From Boswellia sacra (taxonomy: Eukaryota > Streptophyta > Magnoliopsida > Sapindales > Burseraceae): a stretch of DNA of 64,000 bases. A program made the translations under genes and the position numbers. Below the pieces are notes generated by a model. That model worked only from the letters and a program-made list of their open reading frames with translations, was not told the DNA's origin and did no database searches. Numbering within the stretch: position 1 is the first letter of the stretch; each line of letters starts with the position of its first letter. The stretch covers positions 642,160-706,159 of the forward strand of contig SNVD02012892.1 in assembly GCA_013180625.2 (NCBI GenBank). The letters run 5' to 3'. Shown piece by piece: positions 49,158 to 62,503 of this stretch.

Positions 49158-50823
49158 TATCTTCGACCACAACAGTTAAATATTATCAATCAATCACTTA
49201 AATCATTCCAGTTATTTTTTATTTTTAATTCAAATTACCGCGTTAGAACAATTTAATTAAGAACAAAGACAATGTCTAATGATTTCATTTTCATAGTGAA
49301 ATTAATATTTGTTTCCTTACAATTATTAAGAGTTTCAACATGACTGTGATGTAACAAAAAGCAAAAGAATCTGGATTTACAAGTTTGAGGTTAAGTTTAT
49401 ATTGTGTTTTTAAAACATAGTACAAAAAATTGCAAAACAATTGAGGTGCTGACTTAAGAAACAATTAAAATAACTTCGAACTCGCCTTTTTATTGATGCA
49501 TTAACAACTGACCAATCATGCTTTTAATCACCAACTAAGAGTGATCAAACTGCAAATATTAATTTATTTATCTTTTGTGTTTGAAAGCGGAATTCATTAG
49601 TCTTTAAAAACTACATCATCGGCCAATTCTCTGTTATATTGTATATATTGATAGTGAGTGGCCTGGGATACTTTATTAAAATGGTAACAGATCAACTTGC
49701 AAACAAACAACCCTCTTCAAGAAATAAGTGGATGAATTATTATTTAATTTTATTATTTATCATATCAATAAATTAATCGATTTATATATTAATAATAAAG
49801 TTATTTTAGAAATTTTGGACATCCAGAATATTTATTTAAATACAAATAATTTAAATTAAGTTCAAAATGAAGAACTTTAAGTGTTATCTGTTAAGTACGG
49901 AGCTACTTAATAGCGGTCAGTTACAGAATATAATTAATTTTTTACTGATAATTTAAGAATTTTAAATAACATAATTTCATAAAATTAGGACTTTCCAGCT
50001 TTCCCTCCATAAATAAGTGCTGGTGATCAGTGCATTGATTAGGGCTGTAATAAAGCATTTTTATGGAAATGGGTTGTTATGGCAGCATTGGATTTGTGGC
50101 ATCGGCCTTTTGTGCGTGGTGGATGTGTTGGGCTATTTGACTAGTGGTGACCGGGGCTGGGTTGTTCAACTTTTGGCTGTTGTAAATTATGGGTGGTGAT
50201 AGGTTGCAGTGGATTATGGATTAATGGCTTTTTTTTTAATCCAAACTGGGCCATCATTTCTATCTTTCTTAAGAGTGACTCTATTTGAATCCAACCTCCA
50301 AACTAAATAGCCCCCATCTCTTAATTTCACAATGACAAAAATATACAAAACTTATTATGAACATCATATTTTTCTTTTCATGCATTGCTAAAAAAGTTAT
50401 AGCACAATGGACACCTCATTCCTTCGACTTTTGTTATTTGTTAATTTGACAACACCCTTGGAATAAAATAATCCTGCAGACATAATCTAATAAAAATTAA
50501 TTATAAATAAATTAGTTTTTATTTTAAATATTTGAAAATTAATTTATTTTAAATATTTAGTAAAAAAATCTGTTATCTTTGTTTTCCTGAAAATTTGTTT
50601 AGTTTCCTTTTAATATTCTTTTGAGAAAAACACACGTATTTGCTTTACAATGAAAACATTATAATAATTAATGAGAAAGTGATATTTGTTTTATTCATGA
50701 ATTCACATGCTCTAGACGCATGTACAACCCATTAATTATTCTAATACATAACTCCCTCCCTCAATTATTTTTTATACACTAATATCCTTAAGGTTATATA
50801 ATTGGAACCTCCTTTCTTGATAG

Positions 50824-51274
50824 TGTTAGGAGATTGAACACTCCTACCGCAGCTCAAATAAAAGACAAGAAACAAATTGTTATGTTAGAAATAACAATTT
50901 GGGTGGCACTGCCCTCCACAATAAATAAAATAGACAACTTGGGTGGCTCAGCCTTACCACAGTAAATAAATTAAAGACAATTAAAAAAAATAAAGACACA
51001 AATATTTAACGTGATAAAACCTTCAATTTGAGGGAAACCTCCACGGGACAAGACCGAAAATATTTCACTATGAAGAAAAATATTACAATCTCTCTCACAA
51101 TTAGAATGGAGGAGATTACAAGGGAGGAAGAAGAGAAAAGCTTAATACATAAGCTTGGTACACTTGTAAGAGGGGGAGGAGGCTTTATTATATAGCCAAG
51201 CCTCCCCACCTCTATTTTGTTTCCCACCGATGTGGGATTGGGTGAAAGGCAAAAATGCCTTCACCCACTTCACA
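50824..51274 (-). repeat. 3' LTR of Copia-C
   Basis: 451 bp. A TATA-like CTATATAATA on the minus strand (51186-51195) is a likely core promoter, present in both LTRs. Confidence 0.9.
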
Positions 51275-54200
51275 TTCTCCCACTTGAAGGCATTTTTCCT
51301 TTCAGTCTTGTCTCTATACATGCTGCTCACGTCTCTAACAGGCCACAAGGCATTGATTGGTTTGGTTAATGCATCTGCTATGTTGTCCTTCGTGTGGATT
51401 TTCTGCATATCCACTATTCCATCTTCCACTACTTCTCGTACATAATGATATTGAACTCCTATGTGCTTCGTTCTTGAATGAAAGGCTGGATTCCTTGCAA
51501 TATGCAAGGCACTTTGACTGTCACAAAATAAAGAAATCTTCTCTTGTTTGTGCCCGAGTTCCTCCAATAACCTTTTGATCCAAATAGCTTCCTTGCAAGC
51601 TTGTGTAGCTGCCATATACTCTGCTTCTGTTGTAGATAGAGCCACAACAGTTTGAAGTTTAGATACCCAGCTCACAGCACCTCCTGCAAGTGTAAACACA
51701 TAACCTGTAGTGGACTTCCTTTTGTCAATATCTCCAACAAAATCTGAATCAACATAGCCCCTGACAATGAACTCTGATCCTCCATAGCATAGTGCAGCAT
51801 CAGAGGTTCCTTTGATGTATCTAAAAATCCTCTTAACAGAATTCCAATGCTCTATTCCCGGATTAGCCATGAATCTACTGACCGCTCCCACTGCTTGTGC
51901 AATGTCTGGTCTTGTACAAATCATAGCATACATTAGGCTCCCTACTGCTGATGCATACGGTACTCGAGACATTTTCATCCTCTCCGCTTCATTGCTAGGA
52001 CTCATACTTGAGGATAATTTATGATTAATAGGAAATGGGGTAGAAATTGGCTTACAATCTTGCATGTTGAAGCGACGCAAGATTTTCTTCAAGTAGTTCT
52101 TATGAGATAGCCAAATCTTCCTGTTTTTTCTGTCTCGGTGAATTTGCATCCCTAGAATCTTGTTTGCCGGTCCTAAATCCTTCATTTCAAATCCCCTAGC
52201 CAATTGTGCCTTTAATTCTTGGACCTGATCTTTGTTAGTGCCTGTTACCAACATATCGTCCACGTACAACAGCAAAATGATAAAGTCTTCCTCAAACCTC
52301 TTGTAATAAGTACAATGATCTGAACTGAGTCTATTGTACCCAAGGCTGATGATGAATGAATCAAATCTCTTGTACCAACACCTTGGCGCCTGTTTTAAGC
52401 TGTACAGAGATTTGGTCAACCTGCAAACCAAGTTTTCTTTTCATTCTTTAACAAAACATTCCGGTTGGAGCATATAAATTTCTTCTTCAAGTTCTCCATG
52501 AAGAAACGCAGTTTTTACATCTAACTGCTCTAAGTGTAAGTCAAAAGTAGCACACATAGCCAAGACTGCTCGAATTGTTATAAGTCTTACCACATGAGAG
52601 AATATCTCATTGAAATCAACTCCTTCTTTCTTAGCATATCCTTTGACCACCAGTCTAACACGATACCGCTCCACTTGATCATTCCCATCACGTTTGATCT
52701 TGTAGACCCATTTGTTTCCGATGGCTTTTCTTCCATGTGGTAGTAGCACAAGATCCCATGTCTTATTTTTGTCTAAAGCTTCCATCTCTTCATGCATTGC
52801 TGTCATCCATAGAGATGCATCAGAACTTTTTATAGCCTCCTGAAAGGTTGAAGGCTCCCCATCTTCTGTTAGGAGACAGTATGCAACATTGCTCGCCATC
52901 ACATATTCTGAGTGCCAAGAAGGTTCCCTTCTTTCTCGAGTTGATCAACGGACTTCAGGTGCTTCAGACTCAACTGGTTCTTGATCATCGTGTTCTGGTA
53001 TTGCTTCAAAAGAAACTGTTTCTTCCTGTATTGATACAGTCTCAACATTTTTCTTCGTGCTATCACTTTCTTCACATTTAAACATGTCTTCTATAAAGAC
53101 AACATCCCTGCTGATGACAATCTTATGGGCAGTAGGATCCCATAAGCGATACCCCTTTACTCCATCAGCATATCCCAAGAAGATACATTTCCTGGATTTT
53201 GGATCCAGCTTCGTTCTTTCTTGGTCATGATACATCACATAAGCAGGACATCCGAAAATATGAAGGGAGGAATAATCAGTTGGCTTACCGGTCCACATCT
53301 CCGTAGGTGTCTTCATCTCAATTGCTGTTGATGGAGACCTATTTATCAAGTAACAGGCTGTAGTGGCTGCTTCTGCCCAAAATGTCTTGGGTAGACCCGC
53401 AGTCCTTAGTAATGCTCTCATTTTTTCTGCGAGAGTTCTATTCGTCCGCTTTGCCACTCCATTTTGTTGTGGTGTGTAAGCAACTGTCTTCTGCCGTTTC
53501 ACATCTTCTTTACTACAAAATGTGTCAAACTCCTTGTTGCAGAATTCTCTCCCATTATCTGTCCTCAAACACTTGATCCTTTTTTCGGATTCAAGTTCCA
53601 CCTGTGCTTTGAAGGCTTTGAATACAGGAAATACATCTGACTTTTTCTTGATGACATATACCCAACATCTCCTAGAATAATCATCCACAAACAATACAAA
53701 GTAGTTTGCTCCTCCTAGGGACGTAACCGGTGATTCCCAAACATCAGAATGAATCAAGTCTAGAATGTTTTTACTCCTAGCAATAGATCTGCTAAAACTC
53801 AGTCTACTCTGCTTGCTAATAACACAATGCTCACAGAATGGTAAACTTACAGTTTTGATTCCAGGAAGTAGTTTTCGATCAGAGAGAATCTTCAAACCCT
53901 TTTCGGATATATGGCCAAGTCTTTGATGCCATATCATAGACAATTCTTCTCCAGAACTAGCAACCGCTGTTTCTGCCTCCTCAACCGTTTCTCCATGGAG
54001 CATGTATAGGTTAGCAGCAATCTTTTCTGCCTTTATCACCACAAGTGCGCCTCTGACAACCTTCATGATCCCATTTTTCGTATGGAACTCACATGCGAGG
54101 TCATCCAACTATCCCATCGATAGCAAATTTTTCTTCAAGCCAGTCACATGTCGTACATCTTGGATAGTGTGAATCGTACCATCAAACATTTTTACTTTGA

Positions 54201-55219
54201 TGGTTCCAATACCAGTGATTTTTAAGGCATGATCATCACCCATGTATACAGACCCTTCTGAGATAGGTTTATATTGATAGAACCAATCTCTTCTAGAAGT
54301 CATATGCCATGTTGCTGCTGAATCAATTAACCATATATCAGCAAACCTTTTTCTGCCTTCCACAACTGTTGTTGCCTCGCTGCACAAGATTTCGCCATTC
54401 CCTGAAGTACTTGCTACACAACCCTGAGATCCTGACGACTCAGATTCTTTTCCTTTGCTGTTTCCCTCTCCATTCTTCTTAAGATGCCAACACTCGTTTT
54501 TCACGTGCCCTTGCTTTCCACAATGGTAGCATTTTAATAAACTTCCTTCCTTTAGACTTTCCCCTGTTCTGATTGTGACTCCCACTGGAACCACGTTCCC
54601 TTGATCTCCCTCTGTTGGCGGATAAAGCCTCTGCATGTTGAGAAGTCATTATTCTGTCTTCCTTGTTTTTACGTCTGCTTTCTTCTTCTAAGATAGCAGC
54701 CGCAACATCATTAAAGATTAGAGATGACTTCATTGAACCATTTGCCAAGTTGAGGATGAGATTATCATATGAATCAGGTAGACTCTGAAGTAGAAGCTCA
54801 GCACGTTCCTTCTCTTCTATGTTATGCTCCATGGTTGAGAGTTGAGAGAATAACGTCTTCAAAGTGTTGATATGTTCAGTCACCGGAGTGGTTTCTGACA
54901 TACGAAGAGTGTACAGCTTCCTTTTCAAGAAAATTTTGTTGTGTAGAGATTTGGCTTCATACAAGCTTGTCAAAGTATCCCAAATCTCCTTTGCAGAGTT
55001 TAATTCTTGAATACTTGACAGCACTTCATCTGCAACTGCTAGATGTAGACTTGCCATCGCATCACCATCTATCTTCTCCCATTTATTTTCATCTTGCATA
55101 TTTTTCGGTCTTCCATCAATTGCTTCAAGGCAATTTTCTTTTCACAAGATAGCCTTTATTTTAATTTTCCATAGCCCAAAGTTGTTTCCATCGAACTTCT
55201 CTATCTTGAATTTGGCTGC
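51142..55219 (-). pseudogene. Copia-C gag-pol, multiply interrupted
   Basis: Starts at ATG 55219 (MAAKFKIEKFDGNNFGLWK). Gag has a TGA at 55142-55144 and a frameshift between 54480 and 54640. The zinc knuckle is CYHCGKQGHVKNEC and the protease IDSAATWHMTS. A TAG at 54109-54111 (after LLSMG) precedes integrase (IWHQRLGHISEKG, HSDVWESP, LRTDNGREFC). A TGA at 52945-52947 and another at about 52441 flank the N-terminal RT part ([17 protein letters not shown]). From 52431 to 51142 the RT/RNase H half is open ([45 protein letters not shown]) and runs past the LTR edge. Apart from the gag shift all parts share one frame, so decay is by point mutation. Protease has Ala for the usual Gly after DS. Confidence 0.85.
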
Positions 55220-55545
55220 CATTTGTCTTGTAGTGACCAGTGTCGTATATGTGAACAGTACCCTTGAATAGTATCGTATACGTGAACAGTAACAGTATCC
55301 GTATACGTACACCACTGCTAAACAGTAATCAAGAATAGTAGTAAGTGCCGGTACGATTTAATATACACCAAGAAAGCTTCCAGGAAACACTGGAGGGGTC
55401 ACAAGCGGTCCCACTTAAAATCCAGTCTCCTTAGACTCTTATCGTCTTTTTGACAAAGCTTTCCTAGACATGTATATAACCATACAAGTAACCACTCACT
55501 GTCCTAACCCTTGGCTCTGCCTTCGCAACCTTACTCTAATACCAC

Positions 55546-55978
55546 TGTTAGGAGATTGAACACTCCTACCGCAGCTCAAATAAAAGACAAGAAACAAATT
55601 GTTATGTTAGAAATAACAATTTGGGTGGCACTGCCCTCCACAATAAATAAAATAGACAACTTGGGCGGCTCAGCCTTACCACAGTAAATAAATTAAAGGC
55701 AATTAAAAAAATAAAAATACAAATATTTAACGTGATAAAACCCTCAATTTGAGGGAAACCTCCACGGGATAAGACCGAAAATATTTCACTATGAAGAAAA
55801 ATATTACAATCTCTCTCACAATTAGAATGGAGGAGATTACAAGGGGAGAAAGAAGAGAAAAGCTTAATACATAAGCTTGGTACAGTTGTAAGAGGGGGAG
55901 GAGGCTTTATTATATAGCCAAGCCTTCCCACCTCTATTTTGTTTCCCACCGATGTGGGATGCCTTCACCCACTTCACA
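55546..55978 (-). repeat. 5' LTR of Copia-C
   Basis: 433 bp, about 18 bp shorter than its partner by one internal deletion and otherwise very similar. Followed by target duplication GATAG. Confidence 0.9.
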
Positions 55979-55983
55979 GATAG

Positions 55984-57169
55984 TTTCAAAGGCCATAACC
56001 TCGTAGCTCTAACAAGACCATAATGCTTCTGGTTGTCTCTTCGTTGACCGCAAGTTTTGAGTAATTTGTTTCAGATGATCATTTGATCTTAAGTACAATT
56101 TATTGCTAGAGGTTAATTTCAACTATTGATCTATTTCAATGTTATGATTAGCAATGGTGAGATAACGATTGTTACATAAACTTCTTATGCTAATTACTCC
56201 GTAAACTTCTTATGCTGCGACAATAAGAGCCTATAAAAAATTGCTCAAATAATCAATAACATATCAACTAATGATTCTGTTTTATTTATTTCCTCTCAAG
56301 CTTTGGTTCTTACAAATTTCCTACTTGATGTTTTAGTGTTGATTTATACACACATAAAAACAAAATGAAAGACAGTTTATTCATTATTATCCATGGTGTT
56401 GTTATTGAGAAAATGGGGAAATATTTGGAGTCATTTGTTAAGGGGTTCGATTTTTTGTTTATGTTTGGAGTCATTCTCATTTGTTGTCTAGTTTTAGAGT
56501 TAATCCAATCTTTTGGTCTTCTGGGTTTGTTTATTTCACTCTAATATACTTGAGTTTTCGTTTAATTGATATGCTTTTTAAGGTTCTTCCTTTCTTTCTT
56601 TTCTTATTTTGTTAAAAAAAAATGATATAATTATACCATGACTATAAAACTACAGCTCTTAGGAAAGTAATACAGGCATAATCCGGAAAATCTTTCTGAG
56701 TGCAGCTAGTTTTCAACTTTTGATAGCTATTTGCTGCTAGGTTGTTTGTGACTAAATATTGTACCAATTTGTGACTATCATAAAACCTTCAAGGGGAAAT
56801 TACTGATATGCACTACAACTAGATTTGAATTAAGGATCAAATCTTATTATAATGAGCTTTTTTTTATTATTTCATTTCAGTATTTGAATTAGTTTAACTT
56901 TTATATGCACAAACTTGTCTCTTATTTATGCATGCATGATGCAACCAGGTTTTGAAATCATTAAATGCAATCAAGTTGTTTGATTGTGGTTGGAAAGATG
57001 TTAATGCTATTAATAGTAAAATGTGTCATGGTTTTCACTCTAGCCTTATGCCTGCATTTCCTAATTGCATTGATGATGCATGGTGACGAATGGATGGTGC
57101 AATATTAATAAAGTCACTTGTACAAATTTGTCAAGATTAGATATATATGAGAATGGCCAGTAACTTTTG
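55984..57169. other. Spacer matching 6110-7070
   Basis: Non-coding DNA aligned with the left array copy (see 5982-7069). The LRR last exon expected before it is not recognisable. Copia-C inserted at its left edge. Confidence 0.45.
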
Positions 57170-57670
57170 CAGTAGGAGCATGAAGGAAAACCGATATGTT
57201 CTTGGTTTTCATTCAGATGAGATTACCTTGATATTCAAGTCGAAACATTTGAAGAAGATGATTTCCTAAAGAATTTGGCTTTATTTTTAATTGAAGATAA
57301 TAAGATAGTGAGATCAGTCTGACAAACATCCCTCCATAAACACTGCAAAACTAGAACGGCAAATGGGCATGGAGTACAACTCGAGATGAAGCTAGAAAAT
57401 TTTATTCTACATTGCAAGCACATTGGTTCCACTTTACATATACACCATAATTGTCAATCAATAGTAAACAATAAGGTTATTGGTCAAGATTTCGTTTGTT
57501 GAAAAGAGGTGTTTTTGCCCACCATCTATCACTCTAGATGGCTATCAAGCAATGGTAAGGCTAGCTTTAAGGAATCATGTAAATTGGGTAATGAAGAGTA
57601 CAGTTATAAGTTAATGAGTCCTACTAGACTTCCATGGTGTGGATCTGGGAAGCACTTAGTCGATGATCTA
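57170..57670 (+). pseudogene. Degraded FRS fragment, partner of 7070-7560
   Basis: At about 57542 the plus strand reads GYQAMVRLALRNHVNWVM and then loses frame where the left copy reads VKWVITKF. Upstream, MKENRYVLGF... and LKKM align with the left copy. Both members share the layout but have different lesions. Only the family (FAR1 domain) can be named. Confidence 0.5.
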
Positions 57671-58135
57671 TGTTTGAGAATGATGTTTAATGATTGTTAA
57701 ATTATTCAACTATTATTACATTACTGGAGTCGATGAGGTAACCCATATTGTTAGTTACATTGTTCCTTTATCTAATTATATAATAGCTTAAACACATACT
57801 AAATACAATGGCGAAGGAAGATCAAGGATGACAGAAAACTTCAAAGGGTTTTGAACTTGGTTTGCGTGAGACTTACAGTATATTGTTTTGAAATTTTGAC
57901 ATATTTAGACATTATATTATTCTATTGGTATCGCAATATCAGAATGTAGAGACAAATGGTCCCAGTGACTGCAAACATGGACATAAAAAAGTTTGATGAA
58001 CCTAGTCGTATAGGTCAACGCTTCCTCATTTGAGTCCAAAGACGGTAAAGGTTTTGAAATGCTCACAAAATTAGTTAAGCTTTTTGGTCAATACAAGAAT
58101 CGTTGTTTCCAGAGAAGATGGACAGGTTTGAGCAA
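57671..58135. other. Unassigned sequence
   Basis: AT-rich, with no supported gene. It leads into a Gypsy pol scrap. Confidence 0.35.
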
Positions 58136-58265
58136 CTGAATCTGATAGAAGAACAAAGGATGAAGGCACTCTGCCATACCCAGGCTTATCAAATTAAGGA
58201 GGATTGCCAAAGCTTTCTATAAGAAGGTAAAGATCAGACATGTGCAACAAGGGGACTCTATGAAC
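58136..58265 (+). mobile_element. Gypsy retrotransposon pol (post-integrase) fragment
   Basis: Reads LNLIEEQRMKALCHTQAYQ, shifts frame, then RIAKAFYKKVKIRHVQQGD. This is the tail of Ty3/Gypsy integrase, where the family has ...LDEKRLxAxxHxQxYQ...FNKKVKxRxFxxGDLVL. No LTR could be placed around it. Confidence 0.6.
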
Positions 58266-60009
58266 CACTCCTACAAGGTAAGTATTGGAAATGACAGTCA
58301 ATTCTTTTTATATGTTTTAATATTTCTTACTTGTTTTCTGTCTTAATATAATATTTTTTTCCCTTTATATTTTACGTAGTGTTGGGATCAAGCATGCGAG
58401 AATTTGTGTATACGGGTTATGTTCATTGATAATAAGAGCAGATTGGAAGTATAAGTTTAATGATCCTAGTTAACGGTTTGAAAAGAGCAGTAGAAAGTCA
58501 AATTTTAAATAATGATGTTGCTTTCAAGTTCTGTATTTTGACAGGAAAAACTAGGCAGCATAGACTGCAATCCGAGCACTCTGTTTCTATCTTTACTGTT
58601 TTACTCTGTTTCAACTGGACGAATATTTCCTTCATCTGATGATGTGATCTTGAATGGTTAAAGGTCCTCCTCAATTTTATTTTCTAGATGCTGATATTGC
58701 TCACATGCCTACCATATTCCAGGGCAATTTAATTTCCTAAATTGCGGTGTGTGTATTTTGCATTCGTGAATGGTCTTATAGTTGTTATATGAAATTATTG
58801 ATTGCTTTAGCAGTGAAATTAGGGGGATTGATTTGGAATTTTTTATTCATCGGCCATGAGGTGTACAGGCACTTGTAATATTTTCTCGTAAGTTGCAGCA
58901 ATTAAGTTGTTATTTGAAATAAGGAAATTACATTAAACCCCTTTGTTCAGCCAAATTTCAACTTTTGCCTTTCCAAAGTCTGAAAAACTTCGTAGCAGGG
59001 TGATCCTAACCATCCGTGATTTTAAGGTAGTTGATAAAATTGGTCAATCTATTTTTTGTATTCATATCGATCCACTAACTGATTAGGAGAGTTGGAATTT
59101 GTTCTTGAAAAAGGTCAGAAGTGATATTGATGGTAAACCAGAGTTAATATGATATCATATCATTAGATAGATAAGAAATCAAAATATATAAAAAAGAGGT
59201 CAGTGGCTGAGCTTAAAAAAAAAAAGTCTTTCATGAAATAAATTTTTAAGAAAATTGGTAAAAGTGGACTAAAGAAAGTTTGGTTACTACAAAAAAAAAA
59301 AATCATTAATATGTCTATTTATTAGACAACATAAATTAATATTATAACAATTTTTATTTAAATTTAACTTTTATCATCCTTTCTATTAAATATAAAATTT
59401 ATCATAATATTTAAAATATTATAAAATAACCAATGGTAACTCATTTTTATTATAAAAAAAGTTAATTTATCGTATATTATATTTGCTATAGCCCGATCAA
59501 ACCCTTTTGTTACGTCTCCAAAAGGGGTTATAATAAATAGTGTAATGATTATCTATACATGACAATATTATGTGACACAAATTATTTGAGTAAAATTATA
59601 TGAATTAATATGAAGGTTAAGATTTTTCTACATAAAATTTTTAATATAAAAATAGACACAAATTACTCAACATTCATTTTATCTAAATTGAATAATGATA
59701 ATTTTCTCATATTATATCTTAAATGATACTTATATAATATAGATTCGCCAAATAGATGGTATAATGATATAATAGTGATGTAGTATGATATATTGTATTG
59801 AATCATATTAAATACTGAATTATGATGATAATAAATTTTAACTACTATACTCACTTATATTATATATTCTTTTCATCAAAATAAATCTTTAACGCTTATA
59901 TGTATAATTTGGTTGTAAAACTCTAATCCCCCTTGAATTAAATTCTACCGTAACTCTGCTTCTAAAAATTAAAAAAAAAATATTACAAATATTCTATTGG
60001 CCCTAAAGC
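58266..60009. other. Intergenic sequence
   Basis: AT-rich, especially 59280-59950. No coding or structural feature found. Confidence 0.4.
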
Positions 60010-61954
60010 ACTGCGTAAATGTCAAAACTGTCTAAACGAGACAATTGGTTCCGCTCCCAAACGGAGCCTAACCAGTGACTATCATGCGCCACCGCGAACG
60101 CCAACAGAACGATCTGACCCTCCCCACCTCACCTCGAGATCTGTAATGTTCATCCCTTCTACCGACCCAAACAGAAAAGTAGAAGACAAAGCAAACCAAC
60201 CACACTGAACTCCATCTCCTTCACTCTTACCGAACAAAGCACTTCTCAATCCTCAGAACATCAAACCAAGTAAGCTTCTTCTTCCGCTCGCTTAATTTAT
60301 TTTTTTTAATAATTTATAGTTTATTTGTTAGTAAATTGGCTTGTGATAATTTGTGAAGGGATTGATGGAAATAATTTATGATAAATTAGGCTTCAGTAAA
60401 TTTTTTTGGGGGAAATTTATGGTTGATTTTTGGGTTTGGAAATTTAAAAGAGAATGCTTGAGTTAGTGGAGAAATGGGTTTGTGTTAATTTGTGAAGAAA
60501 TTGGAGGAAATAATGGATAACATTACCAGATATTACCGGAATGCTGGAATGTGTGATTTGCATCATGGAAGGTTTAAGGTTTCGAATTCATTGCTGGTGG
60601 AACTGAGGTTAAGTTGTTTTTTTGCCTAGAAAGTGAGAGAAAAGTAGAGCATTCAGGAAATAAGTTAGTAGCCAACTGTGGGAAAATTATTTTATGTTAT
60701 TCCGTCAATTGTGCTTAGTTGTATTAATTCAGTGCATTTAGAATTGAATTTTGCTAGGAAAGCTTCATATTTACTTTTGCTATTTCAAACTGTGTTGGCA
60801 ATTCATTTACTCTATGTTACCCGGCTTCTTCAAACGTGATGCTAATGGACTACACAATGAAATTATCATGTTGGAATTGAATTGAAATATGAGTTTTAAA
60901 ATAGCAAATGATTTTGTGTTGAGAGGTTATATGTCCATGATATGATATTGTACCAATAACATTATCAAAGCAATATTTTGGTAAAATAGAGCAATTTTTT
61001 ATCAATGTAAAATACACTTTCTAAACATTTGACTTCTAATCATGTTATTGGACAGTACTGTTGCAATTCCATAGTTATGCTTTTACAAGTCTCCTCTTCC
61101 AGATTTCGAGACTTGCATTCTTCGTAATGGTACTGAGCTTCCAAATTTTGCCTTATAATTTGACATTCCAACTTTAGTGGTCTGATTATCATCCTTGTTT
61201 TGTTTGTTACTGAAAGTTTCAGCAAAAGAGCAGAAAAGAAAATTTTGGGTGTTTGTGCACTCTCTATTCTTATTTCCTTGCAAATGAGAAAATTGGTTTT
61301 TACTAGTCAAACAATTTGCATTTGGGCTCTCTTGATCAGTTGTTTTCGTACTTGAAAATTTATGGATTTTGGATTCAAAATCATTCTTGAGAGAGTTCTT
61401 GACAACATAGCAGTGTAATATTTTCTTTGTTGACATTTGAGGGAAAACGTTCATATAGTTTGTGTATGTTGGTACAATGTGGTTGATACATTATGAAGAT
61501 AACTTTTTATCAAATCTAACCTGGAAGACATGATAAACTCTCTCCAGTTAAGAGAGAAGGAACCAAAAGGGAAAAGTTTTGGTACAATATGGTCAACAAA
61601 TTAGAAGTATTATAATGAAAATTTAGAGTGAACATTAGGAAATCTTCTCATGACACATAGCTTTGTGTGAATATTATATTTCATTACTTGAATTATTTAG
61701 TTTTCCTCTCTTTCTCTTTTCTAGTTTTTATTATTTCTCTACTATTTGCATCCTGCTTGCACTTAGTTTCCACATCATGGAAGTCATTAGACGATAATAA
61801 CTTGGAGAGTGTTTTCTAAATTTTACCTTTTTTGTTTGATCATTCTCTAAAACTAATGAATTTCATTATCAAAGCTTTTGCTTCTATGGCTGCAAAATGT
61901 GTTCCTAGCTGAACTTGAAATACTGTTATTGCATTCCAATATTGTAGATATATA
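60010..61954 (+). promoter_or_regulatory. Promoter/5' leader and leader intron of FRS copy 2
   Basis: Conserved with 10620-12314 along almost its entire length. A GC-richer block at 60010-60270 is followed by a donor CCAA|GTAAGC. The leader intron ends at TTGTAG before ATATATAATGGCAGG. Part of the same leader appears a third time from about 62960. Confidence 0.45.
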
Positions 61955-62503
61955 ATGGCAGGCTCCACTGGACATGAGCATGTAGAAAGTGATGGAGTTT
62001 CAGGTACTGAAATTTTAGAAGACTTAGATGAAGATGAGGGCACAGACGATGGGCTATTAGCTTGCTATGATTCGCACAATGTTGTAAATGATGACTTGCA
62101 TTTAATGATCCCATCAGTTGAAGGTTTAATTGCAGAAAACTCAGAAAGTTTTGAAACACATACAGGAATGACCTCTCCATCATTAGATGATGCAAGGGAC
62201 TTCTATTATGAATATGCCAAGCGTACAGGTTTCACCATTCGAACAAATCAAATCCGATAGTTGCTAAAGAATATGGTTATTATTGACCGGGACTTTTTCT
62301 GTTCTAGGGAAGGTTTTCATGCTGCAACCCATGCACCTAGGAAGGACAGGATCTTACAAGAGAAGGGTGTAAGCGATGATTAGGTTGGCAGCAAGAAATG
62401 GAGGTAAATGGGTTGTTACCAAATTCGTTGAGAGCACAACCACAAACTCTTGATTCATTGTAAATTTCATGGGGAACTGCCAACTGTAAATATACTAAGT
62501 GAG
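61955..62503 (+). pseudogene. FAR1-related sequence gene, copy 2, disrupted
   Basis: Begins MAGSTGHEHVESDGVSGTE and keeps the frame through the first half of the FAR1 domain (GMTSPSLDDARDFYYEYAKR, TGFTIRTNQIR). It stops at TAG 62258-62260. Beyond the stop FFCSREGFHAA is recognisable, but about 18 bp that copy 1 has near PRPITR are missing and the frame changes again. The GAA that is mutated to TAA in copy 1 is intact here, so the copies died separately. The donor after AGTGAG is GC. No coiled-coil second exon follows before copy 3 begins. Confidence 0.7.

Larger units (their letters stand above)
44191..50823. other. Intergenic spacer of the second array copy
   Basis: No gene supported. Three stretches repeat the left array: 44280-44560 (with 8390-8790), 48770-48960 (with 10080-10310) and 49880-50240 (with 1300-1640 and 2870-3190). 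The rest is AT-rich. A sentence-like block near 48410-48470 (gggcgtgggcagggatggag) resembles old transposon debris but could not be assigned. Confidence 0.45.
50824..55978 (-). mobile_element. Copia-C, structurally complete Ty1/Copia retrotransposon, TSD GATAG
   Basis: LTRs 50824-51274 and 55546-55978 begin TGTTAGGAG and end CTTCACA. The identical 5-bp duplication GATAG is at 50819-50823 and 55979-55983. Primer site: minus GTGGTATTAGAG just inside the right LTR. Polypurine tract: minus AAGTGGGAGAA just outside 51274. It therefore reads on the minus strand. The right LTR lacks about 18 bp (around gggtgaaaggcaaaaat) present in the left one. Gag-pol spans 51142-55219 with several nonsense codons and one frameshift. 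It lies between the block-alpha spacer and the 56-57 kb spacer of the array. Confidence 0.9.
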
